A stretch of DNA of 64,000 nt from Ignavibacterium sp. (GTDB taxonomy: Bacteria; Bacteroidota; Ignavibacteria; Ignavibacteriales; Ignavibacteriaceae): NCBI GenBank assembly GCA_032027145.1, contig JAVSMP010000001.1:3353116-3417115 (forward strand), given 5' to 3'. The notes under the pieces were generated by a model. It did no database searches. It worked only from the letters and a program-made list of their open reading frames with translations, and had not been told where the DNA came from. Shown here piece after piece: positions 53,728-62,970 of this stretch. A program made the position numbers and the translations under genes. The stretch's first letter is position 1. Every line of letters starts with the position of its first letter.

Positions 53728-54182
53728 TAAAACCTTTCTCCTTTCGCTTCGCGATGCTGGCTTCCAACTGCTCTTATTCTTCCCCACATGGAATAGAAGA
53801 ACAAGATCATTGCCAAAACCTGAAAAGATGAAAATATAGCAACTGAAGTATTAACCCAGGGAATATAATAGTATGAAGAAATCATCTGCATTATAAATCT
53901 AAATGCTGTTGCAATTGTAATCATCCAATAAGTAATCCAGATTAAATCAGGATTATACTTTTTATCATTTTTTTCAGCTCGCGGAAAAAACCATAGTGCA
54001 ACACCCATGATCATCATCATAACAGATCCGACAAGAATAATATGGGTATGTGCTGAAACCAATTCCTGTGTATAGCCGCTTCCCGAAACATATTTTGCAA
54101 ATGACATATGCAGACCTGCTAATATGCCAACTACAAGAAAAACTAAACTTGTTTTAACAAAATATCTGACAGTTGTAAACAC
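53727..54182 (-). CDS. Four-helix membrane protein resembling a fragment of a heme-copper oxidase
   Basis: A 151-residue protein with four membrane helices: SLVFLVVGILAGLHMSF, LVSAHTHIILVGSVMMMIMGVALWFFP, WITYWMITIATAFRFIMQMI and TSVAIFSSFQVLAMILFFYSMW. The AHTHIILVGSVMMMIMGVALWFFPR segment resembles the heme-ligand helix of cbb3-type oxidases and NorB. Alone it is far too short for a catalytic subunit, so it presumably works with the larger oxidase-like protein at 54490. Start is GTG at 54182 with AAAGGAATTAAAA before it. Function is unknown, and NO binding or reduction is a hypothesis from context. Confidence 0.65.
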   Translation of the reverse strand: MFTTVRYFVKTSLVFLVVGILAGLHMSFAKYVSGSGYTQELVSAHTHIILVGSVMMMIMGVALWFFPRAEKNDKKYNPDLIWITYWMITIATAFRFIMQMISSYYYIPWVNTSVAIFSSFQVLAMILFFYSMWGRIRAVGSQHREAKGERF

Positions 54183-54184
54183 TT

Positions 54185-54487
54185 TTAATTCCTTTCAAAT
54201 AATTCTTGTTTTGCTTCAGGACTCATTTTATCGGGAGTCCATGGCGGCTGCCAAACTAAATTTACAAAGACATTTTTCTCCGGTTCAATTTGTCTTACCG
54301 CATTTTCCACCCAATTTGTTATACTGCTGTGCATCGGGCATCCGGGTGTTGTCAGTGTCATAGTTATCTTATTTGCATCTTCAGTTGATTCAATTTCATA
54401 AACCAATCCAAGATCAACAATGTTTATTCCAACCTCCGGATCAATGACACTTTTTAGCACTTTAAGTATTTCTTCTTTGTTAGCCAT
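54185..54487 (-). CDS. MIP18/DUF59-family metal-sulfur cluster assembly factor
   Basis: A 100-residue protein of the PaaD/SufT family: EILKVLKSVIDPEVGINIVDLGLVYEIE, then MTLTTPGCPMHSSITNWVENAV with the conserved TPGCP Cys, and LVWQPPWTPDKMSPEAKQEL. Such proteins help insert iron-sulfur clusters. It is nested two bases from its downstream neighbour and two bases from the upstream gene, so it belongs functionally to the oxidase-like operon, where it may mature a cluster or metal centre. Confidence 0.92.
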   Translation of the reverse strand: MANKEEILKVLKSVIDPEVGINIVDLGLVYEIESTEDANKITMTLTTPGCPMHSSITNWVENAVRQIEPEKNVFVNLVWQPPWTPDKMSPEAKQELFERN

Positions 54488-54489
54488 AG

Positions 54490-55758
54490 TTATTTCCTTA
54501 TGAATATTGTAACCATGTTAAATGAAAAGATCAGTGAACTTAAAAACATTAATGTAAATGATATTACTAATCCAATTTCATTTCTTAATGTTAACGAAAA
54601 CAGCGAACCAAATAATGCTGTTACCATAAAATAAAAACCATACAATGCAATTTTTTCATTAAACATTTCTTTTAATAACGGAACTTTTTCCAAACCAACT
54701 TTACTGCTGTATCTGTGATACCATACAAGAAACGGAACTATCTTATACATCTGCCCGACAATGAGCATTGACAGATATCCAAAGATTATCATATAACCGT
54801 AAATTAAAGTCAGGTTAGTTATGTTTTCATAATCTACAAACGCGATAAAAGATCCAAGTATAGTTGTTAATGCCAGCATCAGATATGAATAAGAAGAAAA
54901 TTTTAATCCGATATCTAATTTTTTTCTCATTCTCTTTTGGAAAATCAAAAAAACCTGTATAAGAAAAAATGAAATACCAAGTGCAATCATTGGTATAAAA
55001 ATGTAATATAAAAATGTAGTATCCTTGTAATGAAAAATAGTATTGATCCCAAGAAGCCCGACATTAATTAGCCCAAATGCCCACTTTGCAAAAGTTAACT
55101 TAAAGCCATGTGAAAGAGTAAACATTGGAATCAGTTTGTAGGTTACTCCCATTACAACCATAGAAACCCAGCCGATAATAGCAACGTGAGCATGAAGACT
55201 TAAATATTGAAGATGATCTATTTTTATATATGGTGTTCCAAGATTTATTGCCAGCAGAAGTCCTGCGATAGCTGTAACAATTAGATAGAAGATTGCACCT
55301 CCAAGATATAAACCTGTTACATTCCAATTCTTTACTCTGGTAAAGGTCATAATGATATTGAATGAAAAAATAAACATGACAAGAGTTAAAAGAATAGCGG
55401 CAATATTCATAAACATTCCTGTAGTAAAAGTCCAAAAGCAGTAAACCAGCCCAACAGCACCAACGATATAAATCCAGTATTGAACTTCTGCGAGAATTTC
55501 ACTGAATAGTTTTACTTCAAGTACTACAGGAATTAACTGAAATAATGCGCCGAAGATGATCATTGTTATCCATCCGAGTGTTGCTATATGTGTTATCGCC
55601 AGGATTTTAGGACTGAAATGATGACCGGCGATATACGAGTGATTTAACAGCAGAAAAAGATTAAGCAGTACAAACGAACTTATAGCTGTAACAAAATACT
55701 TTGATACAATTCTGAAAGGCGGCGAATATGCAGACACTATGGAAGTTGGTTCGCTCAA
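54490..55758 (-). CDS. Large membrane protein of the heme-copper-oxidase-like/NnrS-like type
   Basis: A 422-residue protein with about twelve helices. Three helices carry a shared pattern: ITHIATLGWITMIIFGALFQLIPV (H57), LHAHVAIIGWVSMVVMGVTYKLIPMF (H189, H191) and YGYMIIFGYLSMLIVGQMYKIVPF. The H-x-x-x-GW-x-x-M pattern is like heme-ligand helices of cbb3/NorB oxidases and of NnrS, but the full set of active-site His is not evident. It is neither a standard NorB nor NnrS as I know them. Start is TTG at 55758, supported by AGAGGTAACAGCAA. It is a candidate NO-handling protein. The nar/nrf/nos setting has no canonical NO reductase. Confidence 0.65.
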   Translation of the reverse strand: MSEPTSIVSAYSPPFRIVSKYFVTAISSFVLLNLFLLLNHSYIAGHHFSPKILAITHIATLGWITMIIFGALFQLIPVVLEVKLFSEILAEVQYWIYIVGAVGLVYCFWTFTTGMFMNIAAILLTLVMFIFSFNIIMTFTRVKNWNVTGLYLGGAIFYLIVTAIAGLLLAINLGTPYIKIDHLQYLSLHAHVAIIGWVSMVVMGVTYKLIPMFTLSHGFKLTFAKWAFGLINVGLLGINTIFHYKDTTFLYYIFIPMIALGISFFLIQVFLIFQKRMRKKLDIGLKFSSYSYLMLALTTILGSFIAFVDYENITNLTLIYGYMIIFGYLSMLIVGQMYKIVPFLVWYHRYSSKVGLEKVPLLKEMFNEKIALYGFYFMVTALFGSLFSLTLRNEIGLVISFTLMFLSSLIFSFNMVTIFIRK

Positions 55759-55764
55759 TTGCTG

Positions 55765-56568
55765 TTACCTCTTTTTTGTAATAACTACTTTGTAATAGTT
55801 ATCCTCTATCTTATTTGTAACTGCTGTATAGCCTCTTTCTTCTAATTTTGGATAAAGCATCATTGGCTCACGATGATGATGAACTATCATAACTGTTTTA
55901 TCATCAACCTTTGAAATGTTCTCAAGAATTTTCATCATTGGTTCCGGCGGAACTAACTGACGCACATCAAGCTCAATCATATTTTCATATTCTATAGTTT
56001 CAGTTTGCTGAGATTTAGGCTCTTCTGTTTGCAGCTCATCTGAAACTGCAGTTTTAAAGAAAAATACATTAAACACATTTTCACTTTTTTCAGTCCAGTG
56101 ATTAAAACCCTTCTTTTCCAGAACACTGTAAAGCGGGATCGGTTCGAAAGAGTTTATCAAATGTAATATCTCATCATCATTAAGAGATTTTATCTTAGTC
56201 ATTATTTCAAGAAACGGATCTTTACCTGAATCTATTATAGGTCTTACATCTAACTTTTTAATTTTATCAGAGTTTATATTTTTTAGTACTTCAGGTTTTA
56301 CAGCATCAGTCATTTTGTTTTCTGTTATTCCTTCATTAATAGTTACTGCATTATCAGAGTTAACTGATTTATTCAATTCATTTAGCAGCAGGATGAGATT
56401 TACTCCCGCTATTCCTGCTGCCTGCTCAACATTTACCCTGCTTGCTAAAGTTTTTCTCAAAATTTTATTATTAAGTTTTGAAAAATGAGGACTGTAATTA
56501 ATCAACACATCAAGGGTTTGTGGATACTCAGCAAGCATTTTTGATATTTTAGTATCTTTGGTAATCAT
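55765..56568 (-). CDS. DUF1858 plus two DUF2249 domains
   Basis: A 267-residue cytoplasmic protein. Residues 1-60 are a DUF1858-like domain (MITKDTKISKMLAEYPQTLDVLINYSPHF). Two DUF2249 domains follow: KLDVRPIIDSGKDPFLEIM ... FEPIPLYSVLEKKGF and ELDVRQLVPPEPMMKILE ... HREPMMLYPKLEERGY. DUF2249 proteins commonly sit in denitrification and NO-response operons, and their biochemical role is unknown. The gene is 14 bp downstream of a single-domain DUF2249 gene and 6 bp upstream of the oxidase-like gene. Confidence 0.85.
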   Translation of the reverse strand: MITKDTKISKMLAEYPQTLDVLINYSPHFSKLNNKILRKTLASRVNVEQAAGIAGVNLILLLNELNKSVNSDNAVTINEGITENKMTDAVKPEVLKNINSDKIKKLDVRPIIDSGKDPFLEIMTKIKSLNDDEILHLINSFEPIPLYSVLEKKGFNHWTEKSENVFNVFFFKTAVSDELQTEEPKSQQTETIEYENMIELDVRQLVPPEPMMKILENISKVDDKTVMIVHHHREPMMLYPKLEERGYTAVTNKIEDNYYKVVITKKR

Positions 56569-56582
56569 TGCTCTAAAATTCT

Positions 56583-56810
56583 TTAGACTTTGGAAATATT
56601 AACTCTCCACACCTGAGGTCCCCGCTCAACATATTCCCAGCCAAACTGATTTGGTCTTTCAGCATTGAACTGATAATATAATGGCATTGGATCGTGATCA
56701 TTAACTAATTGAAACATCTCACCATTTTTCAATTCATCAAAAGTTTTGAAAATAGTTGGATGTTTTTCTCTGGGTGGAACTGGACGAATATCAAGTTGTT
56801 TTGTTTCCAT
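56583..56810 (-). CDS. Single DUF2249 domain protein, first gene of the oxidase-like operon
   Basis: A 75-residue protein: KQLDIRPVPPREKHPTIFKTFDELKNGEMFQLVNDHDPMPLYYQFNAE, ending WEYVERGPQVWRVNISK, the complete DUF2249 pattern. The ATG at 56810 follows AAGGAGTTATA. The TTGACTTAAGTCA palindrome lies 59-72 bp upstream, at a position that would centre on -40 of a promoter. This is the first gene of a run of seven tightly spaced genes down to the NDH-2-like flavoprotein. Confidence 0.88.
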   Translation of the reverse strand: METKQLDIRPVPPREKHPTIFKTFDELKNGEMFQLVNDHDPMPLYYQFNAERPNQFGWEYVERGPQVWRVNISKV

Positions 56811-56868
56811 TATAACTCCTTTTTTTTGAATTTCGAAGTAAAATTAAACAGTTATATAATGGATTTCC

Positions 56869-56882
56869 TTGACTTAAGTCAG
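56869..56882. promoter_or_regulatory. TTGACTTAAGTCA palindrome 3 (Crp/Fnr-type operator)
   Basis: TTGACTTAAGTCAG with a perfect 12-bp dyad, followed on the minus strand after about 10 bp by TTATATAACT, a possible -10 region, and then the DUF2249 start. This is the best promoter context of the three perfect sites. The Crp/Fnr regulator gene ends 129 bp further upstream. Confidence 0.68.
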
Positions 56883-57010
56883 AATTACTTAGTTATGTAT
56901 TGTGTGCAAACAGGGGAGTTAAAGAATTTTTATTAATTCATTTGACAAAAACATATCGAAGATTAATACTTTAGCTTTTAGAGTAAACACCAACAAAAAA
57001 AATCAGGCAC

Positions 57011-57712
57011 TTACCTGGATAAATCCTCTAACCGAGTTAAGTTTACTACAAAAATTGTTTTTCCACTTACTCTTATTATCTCTTCATTTTGTAATTTTTT
57101 AAACGCACGCGAAAGAGTTTCTGTAATAGTACCAAGGTAGGCAGCGATAGTTGATTTTGGAATTGTCAGCTTAACAAATGGTTCGGGTAAATTATATGTA
57201 CCTGCAGATTTTATTTCACCAATTAAATATTTTGCAAGCCTGCCCGGCACTTCTCGTGACGCAACATCATCAAGCTGGTTTATTAATGATTTTAATCTTT
57301 TAGCAAAGCCTGCAAGCATTTTTAAAGATATTTCTGGTTCAGTTTTAAGCAGCTCCAAAAAACTTTCTTTTGGAATTAACAATGCAACAGTTTCATCAAG
57401 TGATACAGCACTAACGGGGTAATTGCCACCTTCAAAAAGCGGGATATCGGCAAAAGTATTTAACGGTTTTATTATATGCACAACTGATTCTTTACCTTTT
57501 GATGACACTTTAAATACTTTGACATTTCCCTTTAACAAAATATAGAAACCAATATAAGTATCATCTTCGTTAAAAATAATTTCATTCTTTGAAAACCTTT
57601 TCACTTTGCTGAACACAGAAATTTTTCTCAGTTGCTCAATGCTTAATTCTGAAAAAAGCGGAATATCACGTAATGTTTCTTTAGGTTTTAGATCTTTAGC
57701 AATCATTAACAT
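57011..57712 (-). CDS. Crp/Fnr-family transcriptional regulator (DNR/NnrR/HcpR-like)
   Basis: A 233-residue regulator. The N-terminal cyclic-nucleotide-like beta barrel (FSKVKRFSKNEIIFNEDDTYIGFYILLKGNVKVFK, ADIPLFEGGNYPVSAV) lacks the Cys cluster of Fnr, which fits the DNR/NnrR or HcpR groups that sense NO with heme. The C-terminal helix-turn-helix reads LTIPKSTIAAYLGTITETLSRAFKKLQNE. It is encoded directly upstream of the DUF2249-oxidase operon, with the palindrome TTGACTTAAGTCA between, and is its most likely activator. The start ATG at 57712 is two bases after the stop of the BrkB-like gene. Confidence 0.9.
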   Translation of the reverse strand: MLMIAKDLKPKETLRDIPLFSELSIEQLRKISVFSKVKRFSKNEIIFNEDDTYIGFYILLKGNVKVFKVSSKGKESVVHIIKPLNTFADIPLFEGGNYPVSAVSLDETVALLIPKESFLELLKTEPEISLKMLAGFAKRLKSLINQLDDVASREVPGRLAKYLIGEIKSAGTYNLPEPFVKLTIPKSTIAAYLGTITETLSRAFKKLQNEEIIRVSGKTIFVVNLTRLEDLSR

Positions 57713-57714
57713 AA

Positions 57715-58704
57715 TTACTCAATCGGTGGAATGTTTTGAGCAGCAATCTTTTTTTGTGCAATTGATTCATTTAATCTTTCATCAAAAAGTTTAGCAATTT
57801 CAGCTCCGATTATGAAAACTGCAGCGGTATAATAAATCCAGAAAGCAATAACAATCAGCAATGCATAAGTTCCGTATATCTTTCCCCAGGTTTGGAAGTT
57901 TGCGAGATAATATCCAAACAGAACCTTCATCCCGACCCATAATATTGAAGACCAGAATGCACCAACCAGTGCAGAGCGATGTTTGATTTTAGCAGTCGGG
58001 ATAAAACTATAAAACAAATACATCAACAAAAGCATTATAAAAATTGAAACCAGAATTGTAAAGAGTTGCTGAAAGATCGGGTGATTAAATATTTGCAGAT
58101 AATCTGAAGACTTAGCAATTGATTTAAACAATTCTAAAAGCGGCAGAGCAAGAACTGAAGCGAAGAACAATAATATCGCAATAAGTATAACTAAAAAATC
58201 TCTTAGTTTGCCAAGAAAATAATTGATATCTATTTCAGTTCCATTAATTTTATTTAATACAGTACGCATACTGCTGAAAAAACCGCTTGCTGCAAAAAAC
58301 AATCCGCTAAAACCAACAATACCGGCTATATTTTTTAATTCAACTACTTCTTCTACTCTTGTAAATATAATATCTTTAACAAATTCAGCATACTCGCTGT
58401 AAGGTATTATAGTATTTATCAAAGTAATAATTTGCAATTCCATTTCTTCAGAGCTTAAAAAATTTCCAAGTATCCAGAACATTATCAGTATTAAAGGAAT
58501 GATACATGTAAAAAGTGAAAATGCTAATCCGCCTGAAAGCAAAAAAACATTATGCCTGTCAATCCGATCATACAAACCACCAAAATAATGTTTAAAGAAC
58601 TTATATGTTCTTTGCCAGTGAGGACGGCGATGATATAGAAATCTAAGTTTTCTAAAGTATTTGAAATAAACTGAGCTTTTGTATTTTTCTTTAAGCTTAT
58701 TCAT
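57715..58704 (-). CDS. YihY/BrkB-family membrane protein
   Basis: A 329-residue integral membrane protein with a basic N-terminal tail and six helices: [89 protein letters not shown] and further. The family was once misannotated as ribonuclease BN. ATG at 58704 ([11 protein letters not shown]) is chosen. It overlaps the 3' end of purL by eight bases, and a longer in-frame extension into purL is improbable. No link to nitrogen metabolism is apparent. Confidence 0.88.
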   Translation of the reverse strand: MNKLKEKYKSSVYFKYFRKLRFLYHRRPHWQRTYKFFKHYFGGLYDRIDRHNVFLLSGGLAFSLFTCIIPLILIMFWILGNFLSSEEMELQIITLINTIIPYSEYAEFVKDIIFTRVEEVVELKNIAGIVGFSGLFFAASGFFSSMRTVLNKINGTEIDINYFLGKLRDFLVILIAILLFFASVLALPLLELFKSIAKSSDYLQIFNHPIFQQLFTILVSIFIMLLLMYLFYSFIPTAKIKHRSALVGAFWSSILWVGMKVLFGYYLANFQTWGKIYGTYALLIVIAFWIYYTAAVFIIGAEIAKLFDERLNESIAQKKIAAQNIPPIE

Positions 58705-60925
58705 CACCAGACATAATAGCGGGGATTGTATTGTAATAAATATCCGAAACTTCTTTAATGGTAATATCAAAAAGATTCTTTACTTTTAATAAAGAGCCGC
58801 CAACAAAACCAAGTTTCGTAAATTTTAACTCTGTCAGTTTAAGCTCTCTTTCAAGTTCGGAAGCATTTTCTTTTGAGACCGAAATAATTATTCTTGATTG
58901 CGATTCTGAAAACAGCGAAAAGTCTATTCTTGATTTAATCGGAATTTCAACTTCGCAGCCAATTTGTTCTTCCTGATTGATGATACAGCATTCAGCTAAT
59001 GCAGAAACAATTCCGCCTTCAGATATATCGTGTGCGGATTTTATCAATCCCAATCTGATAAGGTTTAATAGAGAATCCTGCAATTTCTTTTCTTCATCAA
59101 GATTAATTGATGGTGAATCGCCGGTAACTTTATTGTAAACAACTTTTAAGTATTCGCTTCCTCCAATCTCCTCTTTATCTTCACCAAGCAAGTAAATTAC
59201 ATCACCCTCATCTTTAAAATATGATGTAGTTATATGTTTAAGATCTTCTACTAAACCGACCATACCTATTGTAGGAGTAGGATAAACTGCAGCTTCAGGC
59301 GATTCATTATAAAAACTGACATTGCCGCCTGTAACAGGAGTTTCAAATTTTCTGCAAGCTTCTCCCATTCCTGATATTGCCTGAGCAAACTGCCAGTAAA
59401 CTTCGGGTTTGTATGGATTACCAAAGTTCAAACAATTTGTAACTCCCAATGGAATGCCTCCTGTACAAACTATGTTTCTGGCACACTCAGCAACAGCTAT
59501 TTTAGTTCCCTCTTTAGGATTTAAATAAACATACCGTGAATTGCAGTCAGTCTTCATGGCAAGTGCTTTGTTGGTTCCTTTAATAAAAATAACAGCAGCA
59601 TCACAACCAGGTCCAACTATTGTATTAGTTCTAACCATTGAATCATATTGCTGATAAACCCATTGCTTAGAAACAATATTTGGAGAAGAAAAAACTTTTA
59701 TAAAGTTCTCCTTAATGCCTTCCAGTTCAGGCAAAGTATTCTGATCAAATTTTCTGGTTTCTTTTAAATACTCGGGCTCCTTTTGTTCTCGGATGTAAAC
59801 CGGTGCTCCGCCGCCCAGCACTAACTCATACGCAGGTACTGATGCTTTAGGATTACCTTCATAATCAATGTGAAGTAAACCATCATTTGTAACTTCACCG
59901 ATTATCTCGCAATGCAAATCCCATTTCTCAAAAACTTCTTTCACATGATGTTCATAACCTCTTTTAACACAACATAACATTCTTTCCTGACTTTCACTTA
60001 GCATTATTTCATAGGCAGTCATTCCATCTTCGCGCAAAGGCACTTTATCAAGATTAATTTTCATACCAGAATTTCCCTTTGCACTCATTTCACTTGTAGA
60101 GCATGAAATTCCCGCAGCACCCATATCCTGTATTCCGATCAGCCAATCATTTTTTATTATTTCCAAAGTAGCTTCGAGCAAAAGTTTTTCAGTAAACGGA
60201 TCTCCTACCTGAACAGAAGGGCGTTTAGCTTCAGATTTTTCAGAAATTTCCTCTGATGCAAAAGTAGCGCCGTGTATTCCATCTCTGCCGGTTGAAGACC
60301 CTACAATCATCACAGGATTTCCAACTCCTTTTGCTATAGCAGAGGCAACGTGTTTTTTATTTACAATCCCGACAGCCATTGCATTAACAAGCGGATTACC
60401 TTGATATGATTCATCAAAATAAACTTCTCCGGCAACAGTTGGAACTCCGAAGCTGTTTCCATAATCTCCAATTCCGCGTACAACTCCATCAAATAAAAAT
60501 CTTGTGCGGGCATCTTTTAATGATCCGAATCGAAGTGAGTTTAAAGAGGCAACAGGACGTGCGCCCATAGTAAATATATCACGCATTATTCCGCCAACAC
60601 CGGTTGCAGCACCTTGATATGGTTCAACTGCTGAAGGATGATTATGACTTTCAATTTTAAAAGCAACTGCAAGATCATCACCGATATCAATAAGTCCGGC
60701 ATTTTCTTCGCCGGCTTCAACGAGTAATCTTCCACCGCTTCGGGGTAAAGTTTTTAATTGAGCTATGGAATTCTTATAACTGCAATGCTCGCTCCACATC
60801 ACAGAAAATATCCCAAGCTCTGTAAATGTTGGCACCCTGCCAAGAATTTTTAAAATCTTTTCCCATTCTTCTTTAATTAAACCGTGCTCTTTCGCAAGTT
60901 CAAATGTTACCAATGGTTCTTTCAT
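58697..60925 (-). CDS. purL: Phosphoribosylformylglycinamidine synthase, large subunit
   Basis: A 742-residue ATP-dependent enzyme of de novo purine synthesis, of the small PurL type that works with separate PurQ and PurS. Marks: [17 protein letters not shown] at the N-terminus, [56 protein letters not shown] and [20 protein letters not shown]. Length matches the family. The ATG at 60925 is clear. It overlaps the BrkB-like gene at its 3' end. Confidence 0.97.
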   Translation of the reverse strand: MKEPLVTFELAKEHGLIKEEWEKILKILGRVPTFTELGIFSVMWSEHCSYKNSIAQLKTLPRSGGRLLVEAGEENAGLIDIGDDLAVAFKIESHNHPSAVEPYQGAATGVGGIMRDIFTMGARPVASLNSLRFGSLKDARTRFLFDGVVRGIGDYGNSFGVPTVAGEVYFDESYQGNPLVNAMAVGIVNKKHVASAIAKGVGNPVMIVGSSTGRDGIHGATFASEEISEKSEAKRPSVQVGDPFTEKLLLEATLEIIKNDWLIGIQDMGAAGISCSTSEMSAKGNSGMKINLDKVPLREDGMTAYEIMLSESQERMLCCVKRGYEHHVKEVFEKWDLHCEIIGEVTNDGLLHIDYEGNPKASVPAYELVLGGGAPVYIREQKEPEYLKETRKFDQNTLPELEGIKENFIKVFSSPNIVSKQWVYQQYDSMVRTNTIVGPGCDAAVIFIKGTNKALAMKTDCNSRYVYLNPKEGTKIAVAECARNIVCTGGIPLGVTNCLNFGNPYKPEVYWQFAQAISGMGEACRKFETPVTGGNVSFYNESPEAAVYPTPTIGMVGLVEDLKHITTSYFKDEGDVIYLLGEDKEEIGGSEYLKVVYNKVTGDSPSINLDEEKKLQDSLLNLIRLGLIKSAHDISEGGIVSALAECCIINQEEQIGCEVEIPIKSRIDFSLFSESQSRIIISVSKENASELERELKLTELKFTKLGFVGGSLLKVKNLFDITIKEVSDIYYNTIPAIMSGDE

Positions 60926-61286
60926 CAGCTATTCAGATTGATTTAAAATAGTTTAAAAATATCGTAAGGAAATATAAGGAAAGCAGGATAAAAACATCTA
61001 AAAAATACCCTTCAATATTCTGTAGTTTCACTGACTATAATAATTATTAAAATGCTGAAAGGTTAAAATCACATTAAGAACACTTAAACTAGAAAAGTAT
61101 TTTGGGTAAAGATATTCTGACGATAAAAGTATTGGGGGATCTATTTTAATAACATCGTGAGCCTGCTTAAAAAGAATATTGTTTTACAATAGATGTTATA
61201 ATTAAATAACAGGTTTCAGACCGGGGAGTTAACTTACTTATTTATCTTCAGTAAAAAATCAATAAAATTAAATCTGTCATTTCCAT
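60926..61286. other. 361-bp intergenic region upstream of purL
   Basis: AT-rich DNA between the SDR gene end and the purL start. It should contain the purL promoter. I saw no purine riboswitch signature, palindrome or RNA gene. Confidence 0.55.
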
Positions 61287-62174
61287 CTAACTTCCTTTAA
61301 CGCCCCGCACCATCTTTTCAATCTCACCCCATTGTTCGCTGGTAACAGTCTGTAGCAGATTAAACTGACCGGCTCCATTTAACCATTCACCGCCATCAAT
61401 TGTAATTACTTCACCATTTATAAAAGAAGAAAAATCAGAGAGCAGATAAGCAGCTAAATTTGCAAGCTCCTGATGTTCGCCAACTCTTTTAAGTGGAATT
61501 TTTTTAACAGCATCAAGTTTTTCTTGTAAATCGCCTGGCAGCAGTCTATCCCAAGCACCTTTTGTAGGAAACAATCCGGGAGCTATAGCGTTAAAACGAA
61601 TTCCATATTTAGCCCACTCAACAGCAAGTGACCGGGTAATTGCCAAAACTCCTGCTTTAGCAGCGGCAGACGGAACAACAAAAGCTGATCCTGTCCAGGC
61701 ATAAGTAGTTACAATATTTAACACCACTGCTTTGTTTTTATTTTCTATCCAGTGTTTACCAAAGGCAAGTGTGCAATTATAAGTGCCTTTAAGTACGATG
61801 TTTACAATTGCATCAAATGCTCTGTTTGACAATTTTTCTGTTGGGCTGATAAAATTTCCTGCGGCATTATTTACTAATGCATCTACCCTTTCAAATTTTT
61901 CCAAAGAGGCTTTCAGTAATACTTCAACCTGTTTATAATCAGAAACATCACAAGCAAATGGAAAAACATCATTATTGGTCTGTGATGAAATTTCTTCAGC
62001 GGTTTTTTTCAATACATCAATTTTGCGGCTGGTTATAATAAGTTTAGCACCAAGCTCTGAAAAATATTTCCCCATTGATTTTCCCAAGCCAGTACCGCCG
62101 CCGGTTATTAAAATAACTTTATCTTTTAATGCATCGTTTTTAAACATAGAAGTCTTGTAGTTGTTATCTGACAT
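61287..62174 (-). CDS. Short-chain dehydrogenase/reductase (dienoyl-CoA reductase-like)
   Basis: About 295 residues. The NAD(P) motif is ITGGGTGLGKSMGKYF, followed by DALVNNAAGNFISPTEKLS and the loop VPSAAAKAGVLAITRSLAVEWAKYGIRFNAIAPG. An AAAK motif (SAAAKAG) replaces the usual Tyr-x-x-x-Lys, which is characteristic of 2,4-dienoyl-CoA reductase-like SDRs rather than ordinary SDRs. The FPTKGAWDRLLP segment also fits. The ATG at 62174 is preferred over an in-frame TTG 12 bases upstream. A fatty-acid oxidation role is likely. It has no operon partner in the window. Confidence 0.88.
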   Translation of the reverse strand: MSDNNYKTSMFKNDALKDKVILITGGGTGLGKSMGKYFSELGAKLIITSRKIDVLKKTAEEISSQTNNDVFPFACDVSDYKQVEVLLKASLEKFERVDALVNNAAGNFISPTEKLSNRAFDAIVNIVLKGTYNCTLAFGKHWIENKNKAVVLNIVTTYAWTGSAFVVPSAAAKAGVLAITRSLAVEWAKYGIRFNAIAPGLFPTKGAWDRLLPGDLQEKLDAVKKIPLKRVGEHQELANLAAYLLSDFSSFINGEVITIDGGEWLNGAGQFNLLQTVTSEQWGEIEKMVRGVKGS

Positions 62175-62229
62175 TTTATTTCTCAATTCTTATTTTTTTG
62201 TAAAGATTAAAAGGCTCAATCAATATCAT

Positions 62230-62739
62230 TCAAATTTTTGTAAAAGATATTTCATCTGAAAGATGAACAATTACAGTTCGATTTATAAGTTCTATAGATA
62301 TAGCTAATTGATTACTGTTTTTCATTTTGATTATAACACCAGATATTCCCTTTAACGGACCATTTGTTATCTGAATTTTGTCACCGCTTACCAACCCTTC
62401 AAATATCTTTGGTTCCAAATCCTTCTGAAGCATCATTTTTAAACTTTCAATTTGCCATTCCGGAACCACAGCCGGTTTTCGCCCATCGCATAAACACCTG
62501 ACAATCAGTTTATCTTCCAGGGAAAGTAATCTTTCTTTCTCATCAGTATAAATAAAAATGTAGCTTGTAAAGAGCGGCGAAGTAATTACTTTCTTTCTGT
62601 CACTCCATTGTTTAATTGTTTTCTTTACAGGCAGAAATACATCGATTCCTTTAATTTTCAACGATCGCTCAACTTTAAACTCAGCCCGCGGACGAGTATA
62701 AAGTACATACCAGTTTCTGATTACTTGAGTATTATCCAT
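62230..62739 (-). CDS. UpxY/NusG-family transcription antiterminator
   Basis: A 169-residue NusG paralogue. The NGN domain starts with NWYVLYTRPRAEFKVERSLKIKGIDVFLP and continues to SPLFTSYIFIYTD. A C-terminal KOW motif (GDKIQITNGPLKGISGVIIKMK) closes the protein. UpxY proteins antiterminate long capsule or exopolysaccharide operons in Bacteroidota, but no such operon is visible on either side here. It may act on a distant locus or on the T9SS-substrate gene. The ATG at 62739 is clear. Confidence 0.88.
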   Translation of the reverse strand: MDNTQVIRNWYVLYTRPRAEFKVERSLKIKGIDVFLPVKKTIKQWSDRKKVITSPLFTSYIFIYTDEKERLLSLEDKLIVRCLCDGRKPAVVPEWQIESLKMMLQKDLEPKIFEGLVSGDKIQITNGPLKGISGVIIKMKNSNQLAISIELINRTVIVHLSDEISFTKI

Positions 62740-62912
62740 ATTAGTTTTGGGATTGAGTGTATCTGTTTTTTCAAAATAGTTTTGAAAATAAATAAATCAA
62801 TTTGAAAGAGAATATAATTAAAAAAGTTATTTTTAAGGCAATGTATTTCTTAACAGCTTTTTTCTGAATTCTGATTTTACAAAAGGATTTTAGCCAGTTT
62901 AATAATTTAAAA

Positions 62913-62941
62913 TAAAAAACCCTGACAATAATTTGCCAGGG
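62913..62941 (-). terminator. Intrinsic terminator after the sorting-domain gene
   Basis: On the minus strand CCCTGGCAAA pairs with the TTGTCAGGG side (62941-62920) and is followed by TTTTTTATT. It lies 30 bp beyond the stop codon of the T9SS-substrate gene and is a textbook Rho-independent terminator. Confidence 0.85.
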
Positions 62942-62970
62942 TAAAAAGAAAAGTGAAAATTTTCTTTGGG

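Noticed and set aside
53728-53787. Longer N-terminus for the small ferredoxin
   Set aside because: The extension would overlap the upstream membrane-protein gene by 60 bases and lacks a ribosome site. The ATG at 53727 has a strong one.
55100-55435. Minus-strand frame inside the large oxidase-like gene
   Set aside because: Tyr/Cys/Ser-rich out-of-frame translation of membrane-helix codons, with no independent features.
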